A DNA stretch of 64,000 nt from positions 7,879,001-7,943,000 of the forward strand of contig NW_027464589.1 in the NCBI RefSeq assembly GCF_043290135.1. The letters run 5' to 3'. Positions 1-11,474 of the stretch are shown here, piece after piece. The DNA is from Rhipicephalus microplus (Eukaryota > Arthropoda > Arachnida > Ixodida > Ixodidae). The position numbers and the translations under genes are program-made. Position 1 is the first letter of the stretch; each line of letters begins with the position of its first letter. The notes beneath the pieces are model-generated. The model was not told the origin of the DNA and searched no databases. It saw only the letters and a program-made list of their open reading frames with translations.

Positions 1-236
1 AGTAATTAATTATTATTGTGATCTTAACCTATTTTTCTTTTTACTGAAGCAGGTTTAGCACTGAAAATTGTAACCCTTTAAATATCTATCACTCTGTAAT
101 AGTCAATGGATGTCAAATTGAAGAAGAGCACTTCATCACACGACGATTCTGCTTCGGCGTATTTGCTATTATCTAAATACTAGCCGAAATTAATGTTTCT
201 AGATACAGTGGTTGCTGAGATAAAGGAAGAAAGTAC

Positions 237-402
237 ATACCTGCCAAGTCTCCCGGATTGGCCGAGAGACTGCCAGACTTGGACCGTTTTTCCATTTGTA
301 CGGTTGTCATGAAAATATCCCGGAAATCGAAAGTTTTGTGCGTGATCCGGTTGCCTTGAGAAAAAAGCAGCTCAATCCGCTCCAGGCTTTTCGAACCTAC
401 CC
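237..402 (+). repeat. Hairpin-ended repeat, copy 1
   Basis: The start ATACCTGCCAAGTCTCCCGG can fold on itself (GTCTC...GAGAC around 249-271). It is followed by CCCGGAAATCGAAA and a conserved end CTCAATCCGCTCCAGGCTTTT. The unit recurs at 8483-8652 over about 165 bp. Its first part recurs at 24737, about 670 bp upstream of the hAT-like transposase gene at 25409. It looks like the terminal part of a DNA transposon or its non-autonomous derivative. The family assignment is inference. Confidence 0.6.
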
Positions 403-1785
403 TTATTATGAGTTTAGGAGCCATTCATGTAAATGGAGAGCATAATCTCAGTGATGCGAAACCGCGGCAGATAAGAATTCTTGAAATTCCCCAGCCAAAT
501 TTTACTATGTTCATTGGGTCTCAATTTGAATGTTTTGAACACATTAGTTCCTAATCGCGGCGGGTGATACGAACTTTAGTTCGGAAATCGTCAAACGAAG
601 GCAGAGAGCAACGTACTCGAAGCTTCGGAAGTACGCGTGCAACCGGCGCACACACCGTCTTCTACAGTGTGCGTGATTGTCGTTGCCACAACCGCTGTTG
701 ATGAAACCATGTTCGCTTTTGACGCGATCATGTATGGCGACGACGTAGCTGTTTCGAAAGTCCCAAAAGTGTGCGTGCGTTCAACACTCAACCAGTCAAA
801 GCAACGCTGCTTTCCGTAAACCCTGCGGTCAAAGCCGCAGCAGATGCATTCATAGACGGCATAGAACGACTTTGTTTTGAAGGTGTGTGCTCAGTCAAGC
901 GCACGGGGGATTGATAAAGGAACTACCATTTGCAGCAACCGCTGCGCACAACATCGCGGTTGCGGCGGCGCGATAGGGATCTACGAGCTCTGAGGGCATG
1001 CAGCGGTAGACTAAAGGCAGTAAGTACGTAAAAAAAAAAGGTTACTTTCGCCCCAAGGGCGAAGCAATAAATGCGATAGCAACAGTTTGGAATGTCGCAC
1101 TGAGAACGACAAGCGGATCGAAACGCGTAGCGCGCTGCTCACGCACAAATGACGCACGAAAACAATACACACAAGACGAAAGCGAACTAACAACGATTAT
1201 TGCTCGACACGTAACAAGCTGTTTAAGCAAAAAAAAAAAAGTAATGCTCGATATGTAATCACAGGTACGGATGAGCACAAATTAACAAGTGACGCAGTTA
1301 TAGCTTGCTGCGTATGAAAAGAGCGCTCTTTTCGCAAACGGGGCTTGTGCATAGACCGAAGATAAGTTTGTTAGCTCTGGCAACTAACACAATCGTTCCA
1401 GTGAAAGGGGAAAGCACACTGTTTTCCCCACCGAAGGATGATCGCGCGCACAAACATCACCCCCTTCCCCAATCCGCAGGGCAAAGTACGCGTCAGAGGC
1501 AAGCGCGTGCCGGCGCATTGCGACGAGCTGGGCACCGAGTGCGGGCGGCTTTTTTTTTTTTCTTTCTAAAGTGATAATATATATACAGATGAGTGTACAT
1601 ATACGGTGAATGACGCCTGTGGCGCTGACGGCAAAAAACCAGCCTAGACTGTGAATAACAAAGAGGTCAGACACGTTTTGACGTTCCTGTCAAAAGAATC
1701 TAGTAGGGAGCAAAGCTTTGACCCGCGCTTTTGCGGCAGCCAGCTGCGCCGTCCTGTCCGTTCACGTGTGTCCCAGTACGACATA

Positions 1786-1925
1786 CATGAGCTTAGAAGT
1801 GTGGCAGCTTGGGCTAGTTGGTATGGCATGACGATAGTTATAGCGCGAGAACAAAATGACGACACAGAGACAAGAAGGACACGAGCGTTTTGTTCTCGCG
1901 CTATGACTATTGTCATACACGAGCA
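1786..1925 (+). repeat. Fold-back repeat, copy 1
   Basis: An arm TGACGATAGTTATAGCGCGA... (from about 1829) is followed by a spacer (acacagagacaagaaggaca) and then the near-perfect reverse complement ...CGCTATGACTATTGTCA (to about 1917). The arms are about 32 bp with a spacer of roughly 25 bp. A flanking piece, AAGTGTGGCAGCTTGGGCTA, at about 1798 is shared with the second copy. That copy (38808-38925) lies in the opposite orientation. Confidence 0.75.
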
Positions 1926-2533
1926 TTTTTGAAGGAAATAAATTCTGATAGTTGTGTTGACCCTGTGAGACTCTCACCTTAGTGGGAAACCCTACCTTCG
2001 TGGGTTCAGCCACTCCAAGCTTACCGCAACGCTGATGTTTGTGCTTGTGATTGAGACCTCCTACCCGCACCCCCTGTTGTTTCTTGCGATGTTTTTTTTT
2101 GTTTGTTTGTCCTTGTGTTTTTTTTTTTTGGTGCCGGAAAAAAAAAAAAGGAGCTATTAATTCAGCCCTCCCTCCCCGCTGCCGAAATCTCCGGGATTCA
2201 GAATTCTTGAACTTGACAGTTATGAAAGTTTAAAAAAAGCATATTTTGAGATAATCTCATTTAATGTAGAAAATGTGCATTATTTCAAAAATATAACGAG
2301 ATAACAGAAAATTGACGGGCCGGTTCAACAGGCACTAGCCGGGTACTCATCACCAATATTATTTTTTTTCTTTTTTTCGTATTGAAACGTCTTTCCTGGT
2401 GAGCATCTTTTGTCCCCTGCAGTGCAGCCCTGTGAGCAAAGTAGATGTCAACACAGTTCAAGGGTGCGTAGGCCCTGTACTGTGAAGTAAAATTCCAAAA
2501 CATTTCAGCACTTTCACATGGGCTATATTGTGA

Positions 2534-3780
2534 TCAAGGGAAGATGCGGGTCGAAAAACGCGAGTTTTTTCAAACTGACGTATTTTTTTTATTTTCACCT
2601 GTTTGATACAATTTGTACCTCTACTGTTCTGAAAAAGAAAATGAATGTCGAGGCTTAACTGTAAATGCTTTGAAATTGTATCTAAAGACCGCAAGGTGCC
2701 TGTTAAAAGGCTGAAAGTGGGCAGTCTTGGAGCACCTTGCCGCCGAAAATGGGCCGCCGCTCGCCATTGTTGATCGCATGAGCCGAAGAGTCGAGCCTCA
2801 CTCACTGTTCAACTAACGACAATTTCTCTCGCAGATGTGGTGCAAGAAAGAACATAAAAAAGCACGCTTTTGCGTGTTTTTTGAGCGCCGTGACTGGCTT
2901 ATCACGTGGTACGGATCGGAGACCGCCATTGGTCGCTGCGCGCCTGTATGTGCTGTGAACCCTATTTGCGAGGTCCATGTTTTGACGAGCAGCGCAGCTG
3001 AACAATGCTTTTCTCGTGTATTTATCTGTGTTATGAATGAAAAAAGCCATTGCTCGTGCGTAAAAGCCGTTGTGGCGGCACGCTCTGTAGGAGTAAGCTA
3101 CGAGCAGCTGGTCCGCTTTAGGGCAGTTGTTGGCGTGCAAAAGCCAATGCATCAAAAGTCATTCACAGACATCGGCTGGAAAGTTCCTGATGCGGCAATG
3201 GATGAAGTCAGTGCCAATTTTGTGAGGTCGAAGAAACTTGGAGGGGACGACATTGCCATTGCCATGTACAACGGTATCTGGCACAAACGTAGCCAAAAAA
3301 TGGCATCGGCACTGTTGTGTTCCTCAAGATGGAGTTTAGATTTCGTAGACCTGTCGCCCCGTGCGGTGGTCTAGTGGCTAAGGTACTCGTCTGCTGACTC
3401 GCAGGCTGCGGGATTAAATCCCGGCGCTGGCGGCTGCATTTCAGATGGAGGCGGAAATGTTGTAGGCCCGTGTGCTCAGATTTGGGTGCACGTTAAAGAA
3501 CCCCAGGTGGTCGATATTTTCGGAGCTCTCCTCTACGGCGTTTCTCATAATCATATTGTGGTTTTGGGACGTTGAACTCCACAAATCAATCAATGAATTC
3601 GTAGTCGTGCCGAACTTCTTCCTAGCTTGCACTCGGCACAAGGCTCTGCTAAATGGAGCGGAAGAAATTTGGCAAGCATTTCATGGCCCTGTCTGTAAGC
3701 GAAATGTCTGTGAGAAGTCGGCTCGAAAAAGCGAGAAGGAGCAAACTCAAGGTGCTGGCGTATTTTCTTCTTGTAGTGGC
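2534..3780 (+). pseudogene. Mutator-like transposase copy A (N-terminal half, SINE-split)
   Basis: This is a decayed coding copy of the transposase family annotated in arthropod genomes as Mutator-like transposase domain proteins. Recognisable coding text runs from about 3080 (SVGVSYEQLVRFRAVVG, QKPMHQKSF, DAAMDEVSANF, ending IWHKRSQ near 3294). After a SINE at 3356-3594 it resumes with FVVVPNFFLACTRHK and EEIWQAFHGPVC. The upstream part (2574-3080) aligns with copy B at 8690-9200 and looks like 5' UTR and N-terminus. The left end, AAGGGAAGATGCGGGT (2536-2551), resembles the TIR start of copies B and G. Frames shift repeatedly and no catalytic core is intact. The C-terminus is missing or has decayed past 3780. 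Confidence 0.7.
3356..3594 (+). mobile_element. tRNA-derived SINE (Ruka type), copy 1
   Basis: The head carries a pol III A-box (TGGTCTAGTGG) and a B-box-like GGGATTAAATCCC. A conserved body follows (CTGCATTTC..GATGGAGG, GTTAAAGAACCCCAGGTGGT, TTTTGGGACGTT), with an (AATC)n tail. It interrupts Mutator-like copy A: coding text DFVDLS before it is followed by FVVVPNFF after it. The flanks ATTTCGTAGACCTGTCG and AATTCGTAGTCGTGCCG look like a diverged target-site duplication, so this insertion is probably the oldest of the four SINEs. Confidence 0.9.
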
Positions 3781-4433
3781 AGTGGCCACTACAAGAAGGG
3801 TTGTTCCCTTTGGTGTGCAGATTTAGCTGCATATAATGACATATTTCATAAATAAAACCTCAATTTTAACTTTAAAACTCGTTTTTCTCAAAGCACAAAT
3901 TTTGCCATTTTTTTTCAATGTGCCCCTCCTTTTTCGGGTACTTCTAGTGCTTAAATTTGCATGAAATTTCGCCAAAATTTGTTTCCGAAGTATTACAAAT
4001 ACAATTATCTAGTTTAAACTTATTATAGAATGAAAAATTGTAGTAAGCCTTTACTAGGGTAGGTGAAATATGGACTTTTTTGAGTCTATAATTTTCCATG
4101 CCTATTATTTTGTATGTGCTTCCTAATTAGTTATTTGCATTCCACACTTTAGTAGAAACATTATGAACTATGAATGATAAAAAAATCAAGGAAGTTTAGG
4201 GATGAAAAGAGAGAGGGGGGGGGGGGGCAAAAGGGTTACGGTTTTCACTTTGTCATGTCACAGAGCTCAAAGTTATGCAACTTGCAAGAAAACTAATTAT
4301 ATATTTGAAATCAGCATACTAAGCTCTATAAACAGCTCAAGTTTTATTGCTGTAGTGTGAATATTAAAAAAAAAAGTGTGTTCGAATAGCATCTTCTCTT
4401 AAAAAGTGAGCACTGCATGAAGAGTGCACATTT

Positions 4434-4860
4434 TCAGTGTTTGGTGTCCAAGGAAAACATTTTTTTGGATTGTGCTCCCACACGACAATTCGACTCTTTA
4501 GGGTGTTGAGTTTTCCCATGAAGGCATTCAGCAAGTAATTCTGGAGGAGCTAGTTCTGGATAATTTGGCTTAACAGCCACAATAAAAGATGCTGGAAGGT
4601 GTTCTTTATAGATGAATGGTTCACCAATCAACTGGGCTTTGTTGAATTTATGCCAAGTTACTGTGTTCTTCGGGCAAAGGCCGTGGAATAGATTGGTATC
4701 CTTCGATGCCATGTGAAAATATGTGGACTTGGACAACTTTTCCCATGTCCTCCAAGCTGGCTCTCTTACACTTAATGGTGAAGCAATCTTTTGGTTCTTG
4801 CCACTGATGACATCAATTGGACGTCTCCAGCCAGATATAGATATCCGGGTGGAAGCTTGA
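4434..4860 (-). pseudogene. Mutator-like transposase copy C (C-terminal part)
   Basis: On the minus strand about 100 codons (4736 to 4434) read HGLCPKNTVTWHKFNKAQ and then a spacing region. ELLAECLHGKTQHPKESN follows. The LCP...W and HGKTQNPNES blocks are typical of the C-terminal half of the Mutator-like transposase family and match the layout seen in copy G (SLCPVGEKLWC, LNSNESFHSV). Further homologous text may extend upstream to about 4860 but is degraded. The region after the C-terminus (minus strand, 4430 to 4200) is AT-rich and carries a 13-bp G:C tract. No other end was identified. Confidence 0.65.
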
Positions 4861-6554
4861 TGCCTCTGCTTCCTTTCATTTTTATAGTTCTGGGCCCGTA
4901 CTTCTCTGAATGTGCCAAATGCACTTCAGCTTGCAAACTGTAACCTCTCCATATGGCTATGATGCTTGAGCAGCAAGGAATCCCTTGCGTAAGAATGGGG
5001 GCATGCGAGGCTGCTGCTTAAGTTTAATATATGCCATTTTTAGAGAAAAGAAAAATCGCACTGATACAAACAACTGATTCTGTTTCAGAAAAGCCTGCAG
5101 ATTTCAAATAATGCATAAAGAAAAAGAATGATCTTTTTCAATATTTTTGCTTACCCTGTCACCTTAATAAATATTGTTGCACATTTCATAGCATATTATT
5201 TGTGATGCAGTAAATGTAGCTGGTGGCAGATGTGCGCAGGTTAATGTAATGTTCCCATTACAAAAAAAGCCAACACTGTGCATTTTGGGAAACTTGGAAA
5301 AGGCAGGAGCAGGAGGATAAGAAACAAAAAAAGATAAGTTGAATGGAAAAAGAGGTTGAAACGTTAACAAAAAAAGAAAAAGAGAAGCCGCTCTTAACGA
5401 ATTAATAACCACAGTAGACTCGTAAGCAGAAAAGGCAAAGGCAACTAGCAACTTGACACGCATCATTAAGTCAAACACCCTTACGAAGACTGCCAAGACC
5501 AAGCAGCAGGAGACGGTGGATGTTCATACGAAAATTCAGGAGTAGTGATTAGAAGCCGCGGCCAATAACAGTGTTGACAGGCACAGGCTCTGCTGCATCC
5601 TTGAGATAAATGTGATTCTATCTGTGTAGCACGAACGGTGCATAAAATAGACTTCCAAAATAGTGCGACGATGGTGTGGCTGCTTTGCGATCAAGGCCCA
5701 ATGCATACCCTTGTATGGCCGCTCTAGAAAGCTAACCACTTTCCCACAGTCTGTTCGGGCTGAGAGTACAAGGTAGAAGGATATACTAGCCTTGTTTAAT
5801 GCCCACTGAAATAGTGCGCACCTGGGAACGCACTCTTAATGTCTCAGTTCATAACAATGCTCCCCCCCCCCTGCATTCCTAGTTCGTTCCTGCTCCTTGA
5901 AGATGGGCGGTGCGTTCCTCTCTGCTTGAATAACAAATGATGGCAGGTCTGGCACGCGGGATGGTGTTATCGCATCTGCTCTCCATGCAAGGGAGATAGG
6001 TCGGTTCTTTTTATTTGTGCTTTAGCTGCTTTCGCCGCTTCCGCTCGCGCGCTTTTACTGGCGTGTAAAACGTGCGATGCGCAGGGGGATGGTATCGATT
6101 GGGACACTACACAAAACATAACGGCGACGGCCAGTGTCATTAGGGGAGCACATTGAAACGTGCCCCCCCCCCCCCCCCCTCAATTTTTTGTGCCATGGCA
6201 TATATAACGAAATGACCATTTGCCTGCCTGGCTGCGCCGCCCCCGCTTCATATCGGGGGTGCACTGCCCTCCCTCCCCCGTCACAAAATATTTTCTTTAG
6301 AATTTCTGCCTACTCCCCTAGCAACAGCCAAAACCAGTCAAAAATGTGTGTGTTCATTTGAGTGTGCGATAAAATGCTCGTGTTTATTTGAAATGTTTGA
6401 AAAAATATCTGAGGTAGTTTAGGGGCCCTGGAAACTGTGGGCACGATCGCTTGGTGCCCTTGGGTATCGCAGTAGTAGAGCTACATTTAGCACAAGATTT
6501 AAAACTTTACGAGCTCGAGATTTGCGGGTGATGAATGATGTATTTATGCTGCAG

Positions 6555-6879
6555 GGAGCGCATGCAGCAGGTGCGTAAGTGGCAGAAGCAGATGCGGCAG
6601 AAGTTTGACAACAAGGGGGGCCAGGTGCCGGTGAAGCACCGGGAGGCATCGGTGGCTGTGCGTCCCAGCTGGAAGGTGCTGGAAGAGATGGACTTTCCAC
6701 GCCTGTTCAAGCTCTCCCTGCCGGCCGTCGGGGAGGGACATGACGTATACCGGTGCGGAGCGGTCGAGTTCTACGACAAGGCCTACAACCTGGTCACGTG
6801 CAAGAACGAGCGGCCCCTGCAGCGCATCAATCGCATCTTCCACAAGGTCACCACCACGGACGACCCCATCATTCGGCAG
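6555..6879 (+). CDS. eIF3d: eIF3d exon (eukaryotic translation initiation factor 3 subunit d)
   Basis: This exon encodes part of subunit d of the eIF3 complex. That complex bridges mRNA and the 40S subunit in the cytoplasm, and eIF3d itself can bind the mRNA cap. The reading frame starts with the last base of a split codon, then [20 protein letters not shown], and later [42 protein letters not shown] and PIIRQ. These blocks match the eIF3d family, corresponding roughly to residues 130-240 of a ~550-residue protein. The acceptor CTGCAG|G and donor CGGCAG|GTGAGG define a 325-bp exon ending in phase 0. Codon use is GC-rich, unlike the flanking repeats. The gene is incomplete here because N- and C-terminal exons lie outside the window. 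Confidence 0.93.
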
Positions 6880-7296
6880 GTGAGGGACCAGCTGCTTGCC
6901 ACATCTTCATAAGAGTGGCCTGTGGGGCGAGCTGGTTCGGCATCATTGCAGAATTTAGCGCAAAAACGGGGACGAAGAAAGAACCACATGAACACAGCTA
7001 ACGTTTTTTGCTCTAAATTCTACTACAGTGCAGACCACTTATATTGAAAGACTGACTACAACGCAGTCATTTTAGACTCCTGTTTACTCTCTATAGACTG
7101 GTGTACAGACTGGTTTCAGTGCCGCCATATTGGGTTGTTGACCTTTGTGTTTTGCATCTTTGACAACTAAACAGTGTTATGATATTAAAACGGTTGGGTT
7201 GGTGAATACGCTCTTTCATGGCCATTTCACGTTGCAATACAGTCGAACCTCTTTATAACAGACCAATAGGTATAATATACACCAATGTGCCCACAT

Positions 7297-7547
7297 GCCC
7301 CGCCACGGTGGTCTAGTGGCTAAGGTACTCGGCTGCTGACCCGCAGGTCGCGGGATCAAATCCCGGCTGTGGCGGCTGCATTTCCAATGGAGGCGGAAAT
7401 GTTTTAGGCCCGTGTACTCACATTTGGGTGCACGTTAAAGAACCCCAGATGGTCAAAATTTCCGGAGCCCTCCACTACGGCGTCTCTCATAATCATATTG
7501 TGATTTGGGACGTTAAACCCCACAAATCAATCAATCAATCAATCAAG
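7297..7547 (+). mobile_element. tRNA-derived SINE (Ruka type), copy 2
   Basis: Full-length copy with A-box TGGTCTAGTGG, B-box-like GGGATCAAATCCC, the conserved body and an (AATC)n tail. It is flanked by a perfect 10-bp target-site duplication, GTGCCCACAT, at 7287-7296 and 7548-7557. Confidence 0.95.
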
Positions 7548-8482
7548 GTGCCCACATTAAATAAAGTACGAGTTGATACGAGAAGGCAAATGCCTACAAG
7601 CTTATATAAACGACACTACTTGCTGTCCGCAGCATGCTCAGCGATGGAAAACCGGTGCTAACCTGCACCAACTAAAAATTACTGTGCCATACTGCTCCTA
7701 AAGGGTCTTTTTTGTCTAATTTGCGCCATTGCAGCGCCACAAGGTGGTTTTGGAACTGAAGGTAATGTTGACAGCACGCATCATGAGCGGATATTGCGTG
7801 ATGGTCGCCATTTTGTACACTTGCGCTTCTGCTTTTGCGCTGCTACATTTGCTTACATTTGCTCGGCTGCACCGAATCAGCCGATCAGTTATTCCAACTT
7901 CTACGCGATTGTGCCTTTTCTGGCAGCCATTGGCAAAGAACGAAGGCAATGTGGCGACTACCCAAAAGCGGCCTGTGTGACTTGTCGCCGATAAAAAGCC
8001 TTTGTGTGTGGCGGAGTGCCGCTTTAAGCGTATACTGCTCTCTCTTAATAACCAGCGATTGCTTGAGCGCGCTGGTCGCTGCCGTCTCAGTCGTTGTGCA
8101 GGACCATGTTCAGTGTGCACAGCTTTGCGTAAACGAAAGTAGATCGCTGTGTCGGAGTTGAGCATTGTGGATCGCGGGCGCCGAGACGGCAAGCATAGCA
8201 CACGCTTTTATGAGGCAACAGGCCAAATGTGCCTCTGTCTGCAGCCAAGGTCGCTAGAGCATCGCGTGCAGAAAGCTCCCATCGTCGTGTTAAAAGGCCA
8301 CTCACCATGTTTGACAATTTTGAGGTGACAAGCACACAATGAGTACTTCGGGTGTTCATGATTATATCTGCTAAAATTCGCCATGCTACGCGCAATTTTA
8401 AGATGAACGCTGCTCTCCCTTCCTTTAGCGAGCGTGCGCCTAGAGAATGAGGGCCTGAGTACACGTACGAATTGCCCGACGC

Positions 8483-8652
8483 ATACCTGCCAAGTGTCCC
8501 GGATTGGCCGGGAGACTCCTGGATTTTGACCGCTTTTTTTTTTGTAGTACGGCTGTCACCGAAATCTCCCGGAAATCGAAATATTTGTGCGTGATCTTGC
8601 CGCATTTACATAAAAGCAGTTCAATCCGCTCCAGGCTTTTTGAACCTACCCC
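8483..8652 (+). repeat. Hairpin-ended repeat, copy 2
   Basis: This matches copy 1 from ATACCTGCCAAGT through CTCCAGGCTTTTTGAACCTACCC. The hairpin is better preserved here: TCTCCCGG-type arms in CCCGGATTGGCCGGGAG. It ends about 18 bp before the left end of Mutator-like copy B at 8670, so copy B may have inserted into it. Confidence 0.65.
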
Positions 8653-8669
8653 ATTTTATTATAAATGAC

Positions 8670-9412
8670 TTTAAGGGGAGATTTGGGTTTACCGATTTTT
8701 TATTTTCACATGTTTTGATAAGATTATTACCTCTACTGTTACGAAAAAAATAATACAGGTCGAGACTTAGCTGGAAATGCTTTAAAATTGCATCTAAAGA
8801 GCACAAGGTGCCTGTTGAAAGGCCGAAAGTGTGCAGTCTTCGAGCACCTTGCCGCCGATAATGCGCCGCCGCTCGCCATCGTTGATCGCATGAGTCGAAG
8901 AGTCAAGCCTCACTCTTCAAATAACAACAGTTTCGCTCGTTGATGCAGCGCAAGAAATAATAAAAAGAAGCACTCTTCTGCGCTTTTTTTTGTGCGCTGC
9001 GACTGGCTTATCACATGGTACAAATCGGGGACTGCCATTGCACGCTGCGCGCCTGTATGTGCTGTGAAACCTATTTGCGGGGTCCATGTCTTGTTGTGCA
9101 GCCCAGCTGAACAATGCTTTTCTCGTGTAATTATCTTCGTTATGAAGGAAAAAAGGCATCGCTCGCAAGTGAAAGCTGTTGTGTGGCGTGCTCTGTAGGA
9201 ATAGGCTACCAGCAGCTGGACCGCTTTGCGGCAGTTGTTGGCTTGCAAAAGCCAATGCATCAAAGTCATTCACGCTCGTCAGCCCGAAAGTTTGTGATGC
9301 GGCAATGGATGACGTCAGCGCCAATCTTGAGAGGTCGAAAGCGCTCGCAGTGAGAGAACTTAGCAGGGACGACATTGCGATTATGTACGGCGGTATGTGG
9401 CACAAACCGTCG
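8670..9412 (+). pseudogene. Mutator-like transposase copy B (N-terminal part)
   Basis: A terminal-repeat-like start, TTAAGGGGAGATTTGGGT (8671-8688), is followed by about 400 bp alignable with copy A. Coding text then follows: KANASKSFT, DAAMDDVSANLERSKALAV, DDIAIMYGGMWHKP. In full-length relatives the last segment leads into the conserved W-K-R-G-H region, so this copy ends just before the catalytic domain, where a LINE fragment begins near 9430. At least two frame changes occur. It lies in the same orientation as copy A, 6.1 kb away, and is similar over about 720 bp. Confidence 0.7.
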
Positions 9413-9429
9413 GTGATAGTTTTCTCCCT

Positions 9430-10174
9430 TTTTAACTATCGACTCGTCTCTCTTACATCAATCCCATGCAAACTACTCGAACACATCATTTACACTAACT
9501 TGATGAGCTTTCTAGAATCTAATTCATTTTTTAGTCTACCAACACGGTTTTCGCAAAAATCATTCCTGTGAAACTCAATTAATCACCTTTACTAATGATC
9601 TCTGTTCTTTGTTGGATCGTGCGTCAGTAGTTGATTGCATTTTCATTGATTTCGCGAAGGCATTTGACTGCGTCTCCCACCCACTACTACTTTATAAACT
9701 CAGCAAACTGAGCATTGACCCTAACATTTTAAAGTGGATTGAATGTTTTCTGCAGAATCGCTTTCAATATGTAGCCGTTAATGATAACGAATCTCCTCAC
9801 TCTCCTGTTACATCTGGTGTCCCTCAGGGATCAGTATTGGGGCCTCTTCTCTTCCATTATAATTTATATTAATGATCTTCCTGATACCATAAGCTCATCA
9901 ATACGTCTTTTCTCTGACGATTGTGTTATATATAGAAATATATGTGAACCTTCTGATCCCTCACAACTTCAAACCGACCTTAACACAATTTCAGCCTGGT
10001 GCAACGCCTGGCTAATGAAACTAAACGTCGACAAGTGCAAATATATGAGGTTAACTCGAACAATCAAGCACACCCCTGTAAACACACATTTCTTGAATGG
10101 CTTCCCTCTATTATCGGTTACCACCTACAAATACCTATTATCGGTTACCACCTACAAATACCACCTACAAATAC
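9430..10174 (+). pseudogene. LINE reverse transcriptase fragment (CR1/L2-like)
   Basis: A 5'- and 3'-truncated non-LTR reverse transcriptase. In order it shows LVSLTSIPCKLLEHIIY, then IFIDFAKAFDCVSHPLLLYK, SGVPQGSVLGPLLF, and SDDCVIYR as a variant of the FADD catalytic motif. It continues through the thumb to LLSVTTYKY. Two frameshifts interrupt it, near 9560 and 9850. The coding text stops inside a small tandem duplication (27-bp unit at 10108-10134 and 10135-10161, plus 13 bp) exactly where Gypsy sequence begins. Clade is inferred from the FADDCVLY-type motif, as in the LINE at 34590. Confidence 0.8.
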
Positions 10175-11432
10175 CGCGCTTTTGTTTTGCAGTCCGTCAC
10201 CCAGACTTCCGCGCCCGGTTCGAGTGCTCGCAACGAAGCAGCCCTATGACGAAGGTTGAAGTTCCTACGCTGCCGCTGTCGGGCGGTCGTATCATGGCTT
10301 CTGAACTTTCTCAGGTTCACCGTCTGAGGCAGAAGGCTTGTGGGATGGACAGGCACCGTTGTGCGTAGCCGCCTGCCCATTAGAAGTTCTGCAGGGCTTT
10401 TCCCAAGTGGCCCCAAAGTGTCCCTGTACGCTAGGAGAGAAAGATATGGGTCCTTCGCTTTTGTAATGAGACCTTGATTGTCTGGACCATCCTCTCTACT
10501 TCACCATTTGCCTGGGGGTACCTTGGGCTAGACGTCACAGCGCGAAACCCGTAGTTGCGAGCGAACAACTTGTATTCCTGCGACACAACTTGCGCTCCGT
10601 TATCAGACATAACAACTTCTGGTATGCCATGTCTTGCAAAGAAACTTTTAAGGTGCGTAATGACAGTGGCACTCGTTGTAGATGATAACAAAGCAATCTC
10701 TGGGTACCTAGATAAATAATCTACGACTACCAAATACCATTTTTCTTGAACATGGCAGAGATCAGCTCCTAGTTTTTGCCAAGGACGCTGTGGAGTGGTT
10801 GTCGGGATCATTGGTTCTGGCTTTTGGTGTCTGTGCTCGGCGCATACGCGGCAATCGGTAACCAAAACTTTCAGCTGATAACTCAACCCTGGCCACCATA
10901 CCGACTCCTTGGCTCGAGCTCTGCATTTTTCGATTCCCAGGTGACTCTCGTGCAAGCGTATCAAGACCTCTGCGCCCAATTTTCGAGGAATGACCAACCT
11001 CATACCTTTAAGTAGCATGCCTTCAGCAACTGTAAGTGTGGCTCTTTCCTGCCAATATGGACGCAAGACCACCGGAAGAGATGAGAATTTTGGCCACCCT
11101 TTCCGGCTGAATTTTAAGAGTGCTTGACAAACTTCGTCAGCGGCTTGTTCTGCTTTCACTCTCTCGAAGAGGCTGGCCTCGACCGCGTTTGACAAGCATC
11201 CTGAAACGTGCTTGCTGACGTCCCTAATAGGCAGTGCATTATCAGTTTCTTTTCCCCGAATCGGGGCCCTTGACAACACATCTGCAGTAACTAAGCTCTT
11301 GCCCGGGACATGCACAACTTCATAGCTGAACCGCATGAGCCTCATGCGAAAACGCTGAATGCGAGGTGGCAAAACATCTAAAGGAGATTTTCCCAGCAAG
11401 GTTACAAGAGGTTTGTGGTCGGTTTCACACAC
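10165..11432 (-). pseudogene. Gypsy RNase H end and integrase
   Basis: The frame opens with CETDHKPLVTLLGKSPL (end of RNase H). The integrase zinc domain follows: H-x-SH...C-x2-C as LHESHLGIEKCRARAK and TDCRVCAEHRHQ. The catalytic core shows GADLCHVQEKWYLVVVDYLS, MSDNGAQVVSQEYKLFA and PQANGEVERMVQ, so the D, D, E positions are present. After a break near 10430 the C-terminal part has SPAELLMGRRLRT and ALEPGAEVWV. The text ends at a junction with the LINE. Confidence 0.92.
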
Positions 11433-11474
11433 AATTTCAAGACCTTTGATGTACCCTTCGAATCGTTCTGCCGC

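Larger units (their letters stand above)
1..6554 (+). other. eIF3d intron (3' part), TE-filled
   Basis: This is intron sequence upstream of the first visible eIF3d exon; it ends in the acceptor TTTATGCTGCAG at 6543-6554. No upstream eIF3d coding exon was recognised, so the intron is at least 6.55 kb. It holds a hairpin-ended repeat (237-402), a fold-back repeat (about 1786-1925), Mutator-like copies A and C and a SINE. The stretches 403-1785, 1926-2530, 3900-4430 and 4870-6540 show no gene I can support. They contain A/T runs, a 13-G tract at 4215-4227, a 17-C tract at 6163-6179 and a short palindrome (TTCGCCC/GGGCGAA) at 1047-1063. Confidence 0.75.

Noticed and set aside
1304..1574. Open frames of 80-96 codons on both strands near 1.3-1.9 kb
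   Set aside because: Overlapping frames on opposite strands, low-complexity ends (poly-F) and no family resemblance; likely chance.
3360..3425. True tRNA gene suggested by A-box and B-box
   Set aside because: The same head occurs in three further places with a shared body and (AATC)n tail, so it is a SINE rather than a tRNA gene.
7716..8605. Several 110-170-codon frames on both strands between 7.7 and 8.6 kb
   Set aside because: Frames on all phases with no recognisable domain; one runs through the hairpin-ended repeat, so they are not a gene.
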